Both the position numbers and the translations under genes were made by a program. DNA of 56,657 bases from contig NZ_FCOQ01000005.1 of assembly GCF_900021165.1 (NCBI RefSeq), positions 1 to 56,657 of the forward strand, read 5' to 3'. Below the pieces are notes generated by a model that worked only from the letters and a program-made list of their open reading frames with translations, did not search any database and was not told the origin of the DNA. Shown here in pieces: positions 16,183 to 25,260 of this stretch; positions within the stretch are counted from its first letter, which is position 1; every line of letters starts with the position of its first letter. The DNA is from Paenibacillus phocaeensis (lineage in GTDB: Bacteria > Bacillota > Bacilli > Paenibacillales > Paenibacillaceae).

Positions 16183-17643
16183 TTATTGCTGCTGTTGAAT
16201 TTTATCGAAGAAATTCTCCTGCACGTATTTGGCCGCGACATCCAGCTGCTGCTTGGAATCAGTGCCTTTCTTCGAGAACGATTCCTGTACGACGTTGGAC
16301 ATCGCCGCATAGTAGTCCTGCGTGCCGAATTGCGCCTCCGGCTTGCCTTCCAGCAAGCTGAAGAGCTGCGGGTCGTACTTGTATACGTTGTCGTACTTGT
16401 CGTAAATCGCTTTCACTTTGCCGGCGTATTCGGAATCCTCGCTGAAATACTCCAGCGGCGTCGGTACAAAGTATTTGCCTTCAGCTTGACGGGCTTTGAT
16501 CGTGTCCTCAACCGATTTCAAAGCGTCGTCAGTGAAATAGTCGAACGTGATATAGCGGAACGCCATTTCCTGTTCGTCTTTCGTGGCGTTCGGATTGATG
16601 ACGAGATAGTTGCCGCCCAGAATCCCGTAATGCTTGCCGCCCGCTTCCGCGGCAGGCATCGGATAGGCCACGACATCCTCCGGCTTCATGCCGCCTTCGT
16701 TCAGCGCCGCCTGGATGACGTCAAACGCCCCGGCGATCACCATAGCCGTCCGGCCTTGCTGGAAGGAACTGATCGCATCGCCCCAGCCCAGCGCCCAGTC
16801 CTGCGGAATCGCGTTGGCTTCCCATCTCAGCTTCTTGTAGAAATCCAACGCCTTCACCCCGGCGTCAGAGTTGAATACGGCGGTTACTTTGCCGTTATCG
16901 TTCGTTTCGATGTCGCCGCCGGCTTCGAACAGGAAGTTGGTCCAGTTCCAGCCCGCTTCATTCCCTTTGCCCATCGGTGCGATCCCGGAAATGCCCTTCT
17001 TCGGATCGGCGACCCCCTTGGCAACGTTGTACATGTCGTCCCAGGTCCAGTCCAGCGACGGCGCGGCGACGCCTTTGTCGTCAAGCAACTTCTTGTTGAC
17101 CACGGTTGAAGTCACGTAGCCGTTTTGCGTAATTCCGTACACCTTGCCGTCAACGATAAATTGGTTTTGCAATACCGGGTTAATCTCGTCCTTGTACTCC
17201 CAGTTGTTCCACAGCTCCGTGATATCGGCGACCCAGCCGCGTTCGACCAGGAACTGCGCTTCCGTCGCCCACGTATTGTAGAAAGTCGGCGCTTCGTTGG
17301 ACGCCATTTTTACGCCGATTTCATTGACGCTGTATTGCCAGTCGTCCTTCACGATCGTTACGTTGGGATACTTGGCCTGGAAGCGGGCGATTTTATCGTC
17401 TTCCTGCTGGCGGAGCGTCGTTTCGTCCGGCAGCGGATAGTGGATTTTAATCGTAACCTTGCGCTGCGTAATGTCATCGGCTTCTCCCGCAGCCGACGTG
17501 GCATTGTCTCCCCCGTTGTTGCCCGTAGCCGCCGTATTCCCGCCGACGTTATTTTGAGTTTCCTTGTTTCCTCCTCCGCCGCAGGCCGCGAGCAGCGAAC
17601 CGAACAGCATCAGGCACATCAACACCGCTGAAAACTTGCGCAT
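16183..17643 (-). CDS. ABC transporter sugar-binding lipoprotein
   Basis: A 486-residue lipoprotein of the family 1 solute-binding proteins, expected to capture an oligosaccharide outside the membrane and deliver it to the adjacent permeases. The signal peptide ends in a lipobox (SLLAAC), followed by a Gly/Asn/Thr-rich flexible linker (about 22-55) and the bilobal binding fold; a substrate-contact-rich segment GWGDAISSFQQGRTAMVI is visible. The start MRKFSAV is chosen because GGGGA lies 6 bases upstream and a signal peptide begins there; the open frame extends much further 5' only by chance. It is the last gene of the kinase-regulator-permease-permease-binding protein cluster. The substrate cannot be read from sequence alone. 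Confidence 0.93.
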   Translation of the reverse strand: MRKFSAVLMCLMLFGSLLAACGGGGNKETQNNVGGNTAATGNNGGDNATSAAGEADDITQRKVTIKIHYPLPDETTLRQQEDDKIARFQAKYPNVTIVKDDWQYSVNEIGVKMASNEAPTFYNTWATEAQFLVERGWVADITELWNNWEYKDEINPVLQNQFIVDGKVYGITQNGYVTSTVVNKKLLDDKGVAAPSLDWTWDDMYNVAKGVADPKKGISGIAPMGKGNEAGWNWTNFLFEAGGDIETNDNGKVTAVFNSDAGVKALDFYKKLRWEANAIPQDWALGWGDAISSFQQGRTAMVIAGAFDVIQAALNEGGMKPEDVVAYPMPAAEAGGKHYGILGGNYLVINPNATKDEQEMAFRYITFDYFTDDALKSVEDTIKARQAEGKYFVPTPLEYFSEDSEYAGKVKAIYDKYDNVYKYDPQLFSLLEGKPEAQFGTQDYYAAMSNVVQESFSKKGTDSKQQLDVAAKYVQENFFDKIQQQQ

Positions 17644-17765
17644 TGAAACTCCCCTTTTCTTAAAGTTAGTATATCTTGCATGTTCATCATAAAAGAGAAC
17701 CCGGTAGCAATCGATGTGTGATCTTATGACTTTCATGTGCAGGCCTACGATCCTGTAAACGCTAC

Positions 17766-18632
17766 CTATCCTTTGACTGCGGACAAATTGACGCTGCGCA
17801 TGATAAACTTCTGGAAGCCGAGGAACACGAAGATCGGCGGGATCATGACCATGAACAAAATGCTGAACTTGATGCTGCTGTCCATGTTCCGCGCGTTGAT
17901 GACGTATTTGTATATCGCCGTCGCCAGCGTGTACTTGTCTTCCGTATGCATGACCAGGGAAGGCCAGAACCAGTCGTTCCATGCCGTGGAAAAAATAAAG
18001 ATCGCCAGCGTAGCGAAAATCGGCACCGACAGTGGCACCGCAATCCGCAGGTAACTGGTCCATTCCGAAGCCCCGTCGATCCGGGCCGCTTCAAAGATCT
18101 CCGGATGGATTCCGTCGAAGAAATTTTTCATCAGCAGAAAATAATACGCATTCGCCCCGGCCGGCAGCCAGAAAGCCCAATAGGAATTCAGCAGCCCCAG
18201 CTCCTTCAGGTTCACGAAGTTCGGGATCATGTAGCTTGAGGCCGGAATAAACAACGTCAGCAGGATAAAGAAGTAAATCGCCCGGCTGTACGGCACGCGG
18301 ATACGCGAAATACTGAACGAGGCCAGCCCCAGCACCAGGATGGTCATCAGCAGGTTGCCGCCGAAGATCAGCAGCGTATTTTTCAAGAACATCGGCAAAT
18401 CGATATAATTCCAGGCTTTCGGAAAGTTGTCCCAATGCCATTCCTGCGGGAAAAATCGCGGCGGGAACGAGTTGACCTCCTGATTGCTTTTGAGCCCGTT
18501 GAACATCGTCATCGCGATCGGATACAACATCGTAAAAGCCATGACCGCGATGCACAGCACCATAAACCCGTAAACCACCTTATTGAGCGGCTTCTGCAGA
18601 TCGGAGGGCGACAGGATGCCTCTTTCTTTCAT
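17766..18632 (-). CDS. Sugar ABC transporter permease, MalG/YesQ type
   Basis: A 288-residue inner-membrane permease with six predicted helices and the cytoplasmic EAA loop EAARIDGASEWTSYLRIAVP, which contacts the ATPase. It starts one base after the stop of the preceding permease gene, with GGAG upstream, so the two are co-translated. A 122-base gap with an AT-rich stretch separates it from the binding-protein gene, possibly to adjust relative expression. No ATPase gene is nearby; carbohydrate uptake-1 systems of this kind in Bacillales usually share an MsmX-like ATPase encoded elsewhere. Confidence 0.94.
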   Translation of the reverse strand: MKERGILSPSDLQKPLNKVVYGFMVLCIAVMAFTMLYPIAMTMFNGLKSNQEVNSFPPRFFPQEWHWDNFPKAWNYIDLPMFLKNTLLIFGGNLLMTILVLGLASFSISRIRVPYSRAIYFFILLTLFIPASSYMIPNFVNLKELGLLNSYWAFWLPAGANAYYFLLMKNFFDGIHPEIFEAARIDGASEWTSYLRIAVPLSVPIFATLAIFIFSTAWNDWFWPSLVMHTEDKYTLATAIYKYVINARNMDSSIKFSILFMVMIPPIFVFLGFQKFIMRSVNLSAVKG

Positions 18633-18633
18633 A

Positions 18634-19575
18634 TCAGTACTCCTCCTTGTTCAGCTTGTATTGCAGCACGCCAAGCACGCTCAGCACGAGGAACATCAAG
18701 ACGCCCAGCGCGGTCCCCGCCCCGTAGTCGAGCTGAGTGAAAGCATACTTGACCGTCAGGAGCGCATACGTCAACGTGGCCTTGTTCGGCCCGCCGTCCA
18801 GCAAAGCCAGCTGGGATTGGTACGCCTGGGAAGTGCCGATCAGCTGCAAAATCAACATCAGCACGATCAGGTTCCGCATCGACGGCAACGTGATGTACTT
18901 GATCCGGGCCCAGACGCCGGCTCCATCGATTTCCGCCGCTTCATACCAGTCCCGCGGAATGCTCAGCACCCCGGCCAAATAAATCAGCATCGCCGAACCA
19001 AACTGCTGCCACGTCTCCATGAAGACGATCGAGACCATCGACCACCTCCCGTCGGAGACGAACGAAACCGGATCGGCCCCGAACCATCCGAGCAGCGCGT
19101 TGATCGGCCCGACCGGATCGTACATCCAGCGCCACATCCCGTACAGGACGACACCCGGCACGACAAACGGCAGGTAAGCCGCAATGCGCGCAAAGCCCTG
19201 GAACCAGCGCAATTCGGAAATGGCAATCGATGCGGCGATCGGCACCCAAAAGCCCATCACCAAGCATAGAAGCATATAATACAAGGTGTTGCGAACCGAT
19301 AGAAGCACGTCGGGGTTATGAAACACCTTCACATAATTGTCCAGTCCGACAAACGTGTTGCCTTTGACGAAATCGATGTTATAAAAGCTGTAAACCATCC
19401 CTTTGATGATCGGGACCCATAGGAACACGATAAATATGGCGATTGCCGGAACCAGAAACAGATACCCCCACATATACTTCTTCCAGTTCGATCCCCGCCG
19501 CGGCGCCCGTGAGGCGGCCGCCTTCTTAACCGTGTTCTGCTGCATGTTCCCCGGTGAAATCACGGGTTCCCCCAT
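18634..19575 (-). CDS. Sugar ABC transporter permease, MalF/YesP type
   Basis: A 313-residue permease with a cytoplasmic basic N-terminus, six predicted helices and the EAA motif EAAEIDGAGVWARIKYITLP. The late YQSQLALLDGGPNKATLT stretch matches the usual periplasm-facing loop of the MalF-like branch. GAGGGAG lies before the ATG. It precedes the MalG-type gene directly and follows the response regulator gene by about 100 bases. A heterodimer of the two permeases would form the channel. Confidence 0.94.
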   Translation of the reverse strand: MGEPVISPGNMQQNTVKKAAASRAPRRGSNWKKYMWGYLFLVPAIAIFIVFLWVPIIKGMVYSFYNIDFVKGNTFVGLDNYVKVFHNPDVLLSVRNTLYYMLLCLVMGFWVPIAASIAISELRWFQGFARIAAYLPFVVPGVVLYGMWRWMYDPVGPINALLGWFGADPVSFVSDGRWSMVSIVFMETWQQFGSAMLIYLAGVLSIPRDWYEAAEIDGAGVWARIKYITLPSMRNLIVLMLILQLIGTSQAYQSQLALLDGGPNKATLTYALLTVKYAFTQLDYGAGTALGVLMFLVLSVLGVLQYKLNKEEY

Positions 19576-19679
19576 CTTTCTCCCTCTTTTCTACGTAGTG
19601 TCTCTATCCATTGTAGAAAAGGGCTCTTCCGGCGAACATGTCTAAAACTATGTGAACTATGGTCGTTCTTACTTCATCG

Positions 19680-21005
19680 TTATTTCTTCAGTTCGGTGGG
19701 GCTGACGCCAAAATACTTCTTGAAAATCTTGCTGAAATGCTCGGGCGACTCATAACCCACGCGTTCGGCGATCTCGTAACGGCGCAGATCCGTGTTCAGG
19801 ATCAACGCTTTGCTTTCCTCCATCCGCAGCTTGATGACGTATTCCCAAAGGTTATACCCGGTGTTTTTCTTGAACAGGTAGCTCAAATAATTCGGGCTGA
19901 CGTGGTTGCTGCGGGCCACCTCGTGGATAGTTAACCCTTTCTGCCGGTAATTCTCCTCAATATACTTCTTGGCACTCTCTACGATTCGGTTGCTTTGCGT
20001 CGTCAATTCCTCGGTGGAAGGATCCTGGGCATAGTTGTGCCAATTGAAATCGCCATAATAAAACACGTGATAATCCCCGTGTCCCCCGCCCCATAACATC
20101 GCTTTGTCCGCCTGTCGGCTTAGCACGCCCAGGAACCCCACGCCCTTGAGAATTTGGCTGATCCCCACCATGCACAGAAGGCCGAGATACTTGTGAATAT
20201 GGTGGTGCAGGCTGCGGCCCAGCATTTCAAGCTGGTTGATTTTGTTCAGATTCGGTTCGGCGTACTCCGTTTCATTCCATTGCAGAATAAGGGCCATTTC
20301 CAGGCTCTGAGTATAAAAAGCCGCCGCCCGCCACTCCTGATGCAGCAGTTCATTAACGATATTCAGCGCCGCATAGCGGAACAGGCGGGGGTGCTCCTCT
20401 TGGTCCTGGGATGGTTCCTTCTCGGCGGGAATGGCCAGCTTGATTTTGATCACGGAAAAATACGGCCCGGTCAGCCCAAGCCGCTCGGCTTCGGCGAACC
20501 GTTCCTCCTGATCTCCCTCGGCGGTGTCCGTCAACAAGCGGTTCAACCGTTCGCCGGATTCCGGGAGCGGTTCCACCATGCGGAAGCGCTCCGCTCCCCC
20601 GGACAGCCACTCCTCGGCTTGCGGGACCGGCTTATCCATCTTCAGCAGCGCATTGCGCACCGAATCGAGGAACTGTTCGCTGTTCAGCGGCTTGATCAGA
20701 TAGTCTTTGGCGCCGAGCCGAATCGCCATTTGAGCGTATTGGAACGTTTCATGCGCGGAGATAATAATCGTCTGCACCCAAGGCTTGATCAGCTTCGCCT
20801 GCTGCATCAGCTCGATCCCGTTCATTTCCCCCATCTGGATGTCGGTGACCAGCAGATCAATATCCTCCATCCGCACATAGTCCAGCGCTTCATGCCCGTT
20901 ATACGCGGTGAAAATCTGCCCGATATCCAGTCCCGAAGCGGTCAGCAATCCGGATAACCCTCGGCAAATCAGCGGTTCGTCGTCCACGACCAAAATGTTA
21001 TACAT
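19680..21005 (-). CDS. AraC-type response regulator (YesN family)
   Basis: A 441-residue regulator. The N-terminal receiver domain (1-120) has the acidic pair in VVDDEP, phospho-acceptor Asp55 (LLVTDIQMGEMNG) and Lys at IKPLNSEQF. A middle region of unknown role (about 140-330) leads to a C-terminal AraC double helix-turn-helix (about 335-441) ending with the typical GYESPEHFSKIFKKYFGVSPTE motif. It lies 20 bases behind the sensor kinase gene and in front of the permease genes, so it most likely activates this operon when the kinase senses the sugar or an envelope signal. Confidence 0.94.
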   Translation of the reverse strand: MYNILVVDDEPLICRGLSGLLTASGLDIGQIFTAYNGHEALDYVRMEDIDLLVTDIQMGEMNGIELMQQAKLIKPWVQTIIISAHETFQYAQMAIRLGAKDYLIKPLNSEQFLDSVRNALLKMDKPVPQAEEWLSGGAERFRMVEPLPESGERLNRLLTDTAEGDQEERFAEAERLGLTGPYFSVIKIKLAIPAEKEPSQDQEEHPRLFRYAALNIVNELLHQEWRAAAFYTQSLEMALILQWNETEYAEPNLNKINQLEMLGRSLHHHIHKYLGLLCMVGISQILKGVGFLGVLSRQADKAMLWGGGHGDYHVFYYGDFNWHNYAQDPSTEELTTQSNRIVESAKKYIEENYRQKGLTIHEVARSNHVSPNYLSYLFKKNTGYNLWEYVIKLRMEESKALILNTDLRRYEIAERVGYESPEHFSKIFKKYFGVSPTELKK

Positions 21006-21025
21006 ACGCTTGTTCCCCCTGTTTG

Positions 21026-22855
21026 TTATTCATTCCGTTCGGCTGCGATAGGCAGGGTAATGGTGACGGCGGTACCGCCTTCTGGCAGGCTCGCGTATTT
21101 GAGGCCGTACTCCGGCCCAAAATGCAGCCGGAGCCGCTGATGAATATTGCGGATTCCGTAACCAAACGACGGGCTTGGCGTCTCATCGTTAAGCAGTCTG
21201 TCGATCGCCTCAAAATCCACCGGCTTATATCCATTGTCGGTGATCCTAATGCGGACCAGGCCCTGCGCCTCGTCCGCTTCGGCGCGAATGGCGATTTCAC
21301 CGTCCTCGCCCATATATTTCACGCCATGAAAGATCGCGTTTTCGATAAGCGGCTGGAGCGTGATTTTCGGGATGATGATGGCATGCAGCTCGGACGGAAC
21401 GTCCCAGGTTACCCGGAATCCGTACTCGTACCGATGCTCCTGCAACTTAATGTAAGCGGAAGCGTGCTCCAGCTCCTCCTCCAGCGTGATCAGCTCCCGG
21501 CCGCGGCTAAGGCTGATCTTCATCAGCTTGGACAACTCCTTGATCATCTCTGCGGAGGCGTTGTTCCCCTCCATGGTGCTTTTCCAATAGATACTCTCCA
21601 GCGTGTTGTACAGCAGATGCGGGTTGATTTGCTGGTACAGGATTTGCAGCTGGGCCTCCTTCTGCTTGATATCCATCTGATATTTGTAATGCACCAGCCC
21701 GTTCAAACGGCGCGCCATCGCGTAGATCGTGGAGATCAGCACGCTGACCTCATCGCTGCGATCCCGGTGCGGCGTCTCCGGCACCACATTTCCCGGCTCA
21801 TAGCGGCGGACGAAATAGACCAGCTTCTGGATTGGAGTCATCAGCGACCGCCAGAAATACAAGATCAGCGCCAGCCCCACCGCGAAATAGGCGATGGAGA
21901 TGAGCTGAATGATCCGTTTGATTTCGTTTTGCTGCTGCAGCAGCGCTTTGACAGGCACCTTGTACACCAGCTTCTGCTGCAGGACATAGTTATAATTAAT
22001 GACATAAATAAATTTATCGGTAATGACGTCCTTCACCCCGATCAGGGAATCCCTGGAATCCCCCAGATCAGCCTCCGAGGGCAATTCAAGCAGCGATCCG
22101 GTCGAAGCGGCCTCGGTTGGCGTCGAGGTCAGAATACGATTGTCCCAATCCGTGAAGTACAGCTCCCCTTCCGGGATCGAGACGGTTTGCAGCGATTCGC
22201 CGATGCGGCCGTCGACATTGGAGACAACCAGCACGCCGATCGTTCCGCCCTTGTCGATGTTGTTGATCGCCCGGACGTAGGCGAGGGTCCGCTGATTTTG
22301 TTGCCCTTGGGCCGGGGGCGACAAGTGCTCAATTAAGCGCAAATAGCCGTTCCCTTTCTTGGCGACGGCTTCATCAAACCATTCCGGCTTTTCCCGTTCA
22401 AGAAAAAAATAAACCCCGGCTTTCTTGGACTCCGGATAATACGGCGCAAAAGAATACGAGTTCGACGGGTCGTACACGAACAGCGAATAATAAAGCGGCT
22501 CATGCTGGCCGGTCTCATTGGAATAACTGTTCAACAGATTTTCCAGCTTCTCGTAGTTTTTCACCCGCTCCGTCGTCGTGTTGTCCTCGGCCGGGTTTAA
22601 CTGCTGGACCAGCGGATGCTGAAACACCGTCGACGCCACCTTGTTGATCGATTCGATATCCCGGTTGATCAGCCGGAAATTTTGATTGTTCAGCTCGATG
22701 TAGGCATTGGTGACATTCCGTTTCAAAATTTGATCCGCCCGATAGTTTCCGTACGAATTCAAAATAAACAGAGGGACGACCAGCACCAGAAAAACCAGGA
22801 TCAACTGCTGCTTTAAACCGATCTGTGTCAACGGATTCTTGAATCCCGATTTCAC
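21026..22855 (-). CDS. Sensor histidine kinase (YesM family)
   Basis: A 609-residue membrane kinase. The first helix is about 16-35, a large extracellular Cache-like sensor region spans about 36-312, the second helix about 315-336 and a HAMP region follows. The His-kinase domain has phospho-acceptor His413 (QQINPHLLYNTLES), and the ATPase domain has N box PLIENAIFHG and G box FGYGIRNIHQR. The start is GTG, with GGAGGTG ending about 8-10 bases upstream; the ATG nearby is out of frame. It is the first gene of the ABC operon. A 9-bp perfect hairpin sequence (22891-22912) lies in its leader. Confidence 0.93.
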   Translation of the reverse strand: MKSGFKNPLTQIGLKQQLILVFLVLVVPLFILNSYGNYRADQILKRNVTNAYIELNNQNFRLINRDIESINKVASTVFQHPLVQQLNPAEDNTTTERVKNYEKLENLLNSYSNETGQHEPLYYSLFVYDPSNSYSFAPYYPESKKAGVYFFLEREKPEWFDEAVAKKGNGYLRLIEHLSPPAQGQQNQRTLAYVRAINNIDKGGTIGVLVVSNVDGRIGESLQTVSIPEGELYFTDWDNRILTSTPTEAASTGSLLELPSEADLGDSRDSLIGVKDVITDKFIYVINYNYVLQQKLVYKVPVKALLQQQNEIKRIIQLISIAYFAVGLALILYFWRSLMTPIQKLVYFVRRYEPGNVVPETPHRDRSDEVSVLISTIYAMARRLNGLVHYKYQMDIKQKEAQLQILYQQINPHLLYNTLESIYWKSTMEGNNASAEMIKELSKLMKISLSRGRELITLEEELEHASAYIKLQEHRYEYGFRVTWDVPSELHAIIIPKITLQPLIENAIFHGVKYMGEDGEIAIRAEADEAQGLVRIRITDNGYKPVDFEAIDRLLNDETPSPSFGYGIRNIHQRLRLHFGPEYGLKYASLPEGGTAVTITLPIAAERNE

Positions 22856-23230
22856 CTGTCATGCACCTCCGGTCACTTTAAGTACGAGTTCCAAAAAGCA
22901 CCGGCTTTTTGGAAGCCTCATTTAACTATAGCAAGCTTGAAACCCCGCAAGGTATGCGCATTTCTACGGATATCGTGGCGTTTCCCAAGATTCGCGGATC
23001 GCTGATTCATTGGCAACCCTGCCTTTCTACTGCCACTGCTCATAGTTTAGAGCATTTTCCGCGTTTTGCCAGCTACAAATTTAGACTCTCGTTGGAACCA
23101 AAAGAATCGGAAAGTGTCTTCCAATAGCAAAATTCAGGGCAACATTTATTATAACATTCTATGTAATAGAATATGTCATTAGTAACTATATATGTTTCTT
23201 GTTTTAGATAATCATATAAAATTTTAGATT

Positions 23231-23259
23231 TTGAGGAAACAATACCTGACATATATATT
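23231..23259 (+). promoter_or_regulatory. Promoter of the asparaginase-like gene
   Basis: -35 TTGAGG (23231-23236), a 17-base spacer and -10 TATATT (23254-23259). Transcription would start near 23266, about 20 bases upstream of the GlnR/TnrA-type palindrome. Confidence 0.62.
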
Positions 23260-23284
23260 GCTATTTTTCATTTTAAACAGTACT

Positions 23285-23309
23285 ATTGTGTTAATTTACT
23301 TAACACAAT
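23285..23309. promoter_or_regulatory. GlnR/TnrA-type operator
   Basis: ATTGTGTTAA and TTAACACAAT form a perfect 10-bp inverted repeat around a 5-base centre. The inner part (23289-23305) fits the GlnR/TnrA consensus TGTNA-N7-TNACA exactly (TGTTA, seven bases, TAACA). It lies downstream of the predicted transcription start and ends five bases before the ribosome-binding site, a position that fits repression better than activation. Confidence 0.75.
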
Positions 23310-23324
23310 GATAGGGAGGCAGCT

Positions 23325-24458
23325 ATGAAAATTAAAAGGTGGTTTACGTTGTGTTTGCTTGTCGGGGTGTTGTTCTTTACGAGCGTTCCGAGCACCTTTT
23401 CAGAGTCGGCATCCGGCTCCGCCGAGAGTTCTGTGCCGAACGTAACGATTGTCGCAATGGGAGGCACGATTACTAGTACGGCGGTCGGGCGGGAGATGTT
23501 TCAATCTTATGGCTCTGAAAGAGTTTCAATCCAAAGTATTCTCGACCGTCTTGAACCCGAAATTTCCAAGGTTGCAAACGTCAGCATCAAGGAGCTTGAG
23601 AACATCGGGTCTGCCCAAACGACAACGGAACATCTTTACAATCTAAGCTTGATTATTGACGAGGTGCTGGCCGATCAAAATACCGATGCGGTTGTCGTGA
23701 CTGCAGGTACCAACATTATGGAGGAGTTGGCTTACTTTGCAGATCTGACCGTACGCAGCCCCAAGCCCGTTGTATTTACCGGCTCCATGAGACAGTCCAA
23801 CACCTTCTCTTTTGACGGGGAGGCGAACCTGTTCAACGCGATCCGTCTGGCGGCCAGCCAAGAGACGGCCTGTTACGGTACCGTTCTAATGATGAACGAT
23901 GAATTTTTCGCCGCTCGTGAAGTCACGAAAACGGACGCCGTCCGTCTGGATACTTTCGATGGAGGACGTTACGGAGCACTGGGTACCGTTGATGAAGACC
24001 GCATCCGCTCCGTCAGAGCACCTGCAAGAGTATTGGAATGCGGCAAGAACGGCTGGAAAACACCATTTGATCTGTCCACCATCAAGGCTGAGGATATCGC
24101 CAAGGTGGAAATCGTGTACAGCTATACCGAAGCCAGCGGTTTACCGATAAAAGCATTGGTAGACGCAGGAGTGGACGGGATCGTCACCGCCGGACACGGG
24201 GCAGGAGGAATTTCGGTAGAGCAGCAGGCGGCCCGTGCGGAAGGTGTTGAGAAAGGCGTTGTTTTTGTTACCACTACCCGGACCGGCTCGGGAGCCGTCT
24301 ATGACGCGAAAACGCCCGGAATTATCGGTGGAGCCGACCTCTTGCCGCAGAAAGCGCGCATTCTGCTGCAGCTCGGACTCACTTTCTCCGACAATCCCGA
24401 GCAGGTCCGTCAATGGTTTACTTCCATCGGATTGCCCGAGTTCAACATGTCTCGCTAG
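23325..24458 (+). CDS. Secreted type II asparaginase-like enzyme with Asn at the catalytic Asp
   Basis: A 377-residue exported protein of the asparaginase/glutaminase family, which hydrolyses side-chain amides. A signal peptide spans about 1-27. The first nucleophile motif GGTIT (Thr48) and the conserved VTKT lysine (Lys202) are present. The second signature reads TAGTN (Thr129, Asn130) where the family normally has HGTDT, so the Asp of the Thr-Asp-Lys relay is Asn and the preceding His is Ala. It may have low activity or another substrate. GGGAGG precedes the ATG by 5 bases. A GlnR/TnrA-type box in the leader links it to nitrogen control. In B. subtilis the exported asparaginase AnsZ is TnrA-regulated. 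Confidence 0.87.
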   Translation: MKIKRWFTLCLLVGVLFFTSVPSTFSESASGSAESSVPNVTIVAMGGTITSTAVGREMFQSYGSERVSIQSILDRLEPEISKVANVSIKELENIGSAQTTTEHLYNLSLIIDEVLADQNTDAVVVTAGTNIMEELAYFADLTVRSPKPVVFTGSMRQSNTFSFDGEANLFNAIRLAASQETACYGTVLMMNDEFFAAREVTKTDAVRLDTFDGGRYGALGTVDEDRIRSVRAPARVLECGKNGWKTPFDLSTIKAEDIAKVEIVYSYTEASGLPIKALVDAGVDGIVTAGHGAGGISVEQQAARAEGVEKGVVFVTTTRTGSGAVYDAKTPGIIGGADLLPQKARILLQLGLTFSDNPEQVRQWFTSIGLPEFNMSR

Positions 24459-24482
24459 CATAATTCATTATTAATCGTTGGG

Positions 24483-24528
24483 GGCGTCTCCTATTTGGTT
24501 TTCGGACTAAATAGGAGACGCCTTGCTT
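24483..24528 (+). terminator. Terminator after the asparaginase-like gene
   Basis: GGCGTCTCCTATTT (24483-24496) pairs perfectly with AAATAGGAGACGCC (24509-24522), followed by TTGCTTTG. The tail is weak in T but the 14-bp stem is strong and stands between converging genes. Confidence 0.75.
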
Positions 24529-24561
24529 TGTCATAAGGCGATGTGCCTGGGCGGTTGTCTG

Positions 24562-25197
24562 TTAAACCACCAGCTCATCCAGCCCGCCGACGACAAGGTC
24601 GGCCTCGCCCAGAATATCCGGGCTGCCGATGCCAACGACGCGGCAGCCGGCGGCTTTGCCCGCTTGCACCCCCGCCTTCGCGTCCTCAAACACGACGCAG
24701 TCGGACGGCGGCAACGCCAGCGCTGCGCTGGCGGCGAGGAACACCTCGGGATCCGGCTTCGCCTTGGACACCTTGGTGCCGTCGATGACGGCGTCGAACA
24801 GCTCGGCGATGCCAAGCCGCTCCAAGATAAACGCGGCGTTCTTGCTCGCTGAGCCGAGGGCGATCTTCACCCCGCGCTCGCGCAGTTGCAGCAAATACGC
24901 CTTTGCTCCCGGCAAAATTTCCGACGGCTCCAGCTTGGAAATAAATTCGACGTATTCCCGGTTCTTGTCCGCGGCCATCTGCAGGCGTTCCTCCTCCGTC
25001 GCCTCTACGCCGCCGACCTCCAGCAAAATACGCAGTGACTCCATGCGGCTGACGCCCTTGAGCCGTTCGTTATGAGCTTCCGTAAACTCGAAGCCCAACC
25101 GATGCGCCAGCGACCGCCATGCGAGATAGTGGTACTTGGCCGTATCGACGATTACACCGTCAAGGTCGAAGATGGCCCCTTTCATCGTTTCCAGCAT
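24562..25197 (-). CDS. pgmB: Beta-phosphoglucomutase
   Basis: A 211-residue HAD-superfamily phosphatase-fold enzyme that interconverts beta-glucose-1-phosphate and glucose-6-phosphate. HAD motif I is FDLDGVIVDTAKYHYLAW, the cap domain carries RLKGVSRMESL (the substrate-binding arginine loop), motif II is LGSASKN, and motif IV is VVFEDAKAGVQAG. Length is typical. AGGAG precedes the ATG by 9 bases. It is the third gene on the strand after two GH65 enzymes, whose product would be its substrate. A four-unit repeat array lies in the 280-base gap upstream. Confidence 0.95.
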   Translation of the reverse strand: MLETMKGAIFDLDGVIVDTAKYHYLAWRSLAHRLGFEFTEAHNERLKGVSRMESLRILLEVGGVEATEEERLQMAADKNREYVEFISKLEPSEILPGAKAYLLQLRERGVKIALGSASKNAAFILERLGIAELFDAVIDGTKVSKAKPDPEVFLAASAALALPPSDCVVFEDAKAGVQAGKAAGCRVVGIGSPDILGEADLVVGGLDELVV

Positions 25198-25260
25198 GCT
25201 GTGATTCTCCTTTGATCATTTTAAATGTGCAGCTTTTCCGGCTTCCGGCCAGGCACTCTA

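Larger units (their letters stand above)
22856..23324. other. Divergent control region of kinase operon and asparaginase gene
   Basis: This 469-base gene-free gap becomes very AT-rich towards the asparaginase gene. It holds a perfect inverted repeat CCAAAAAGC-ACCG-GCTTTTTGG at 22891-22912 in the kinase leader, the asparaginase promoter and a GlnR/TnrA-type box. No clear promoter for the kinase operon was found: a TATAGT with a poor upstream element is the best candidate. Nothing else is recognisable between about 22930 and 23215. Confidence 0.6.

Noticed and set aside
17644..17765. A separate promoter before the sugar-binding protein gene
   Set aside because: A TATACT is present, but the sequence 17 bases upstream is a poor -35, so the gene is left in the upstream operon.
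21023..22336. A 437-codon plus-strand frame opposite the sensor kinase
   Set aside because: Antisense shadow of a well-supported histidine kinase with all boxes intact.
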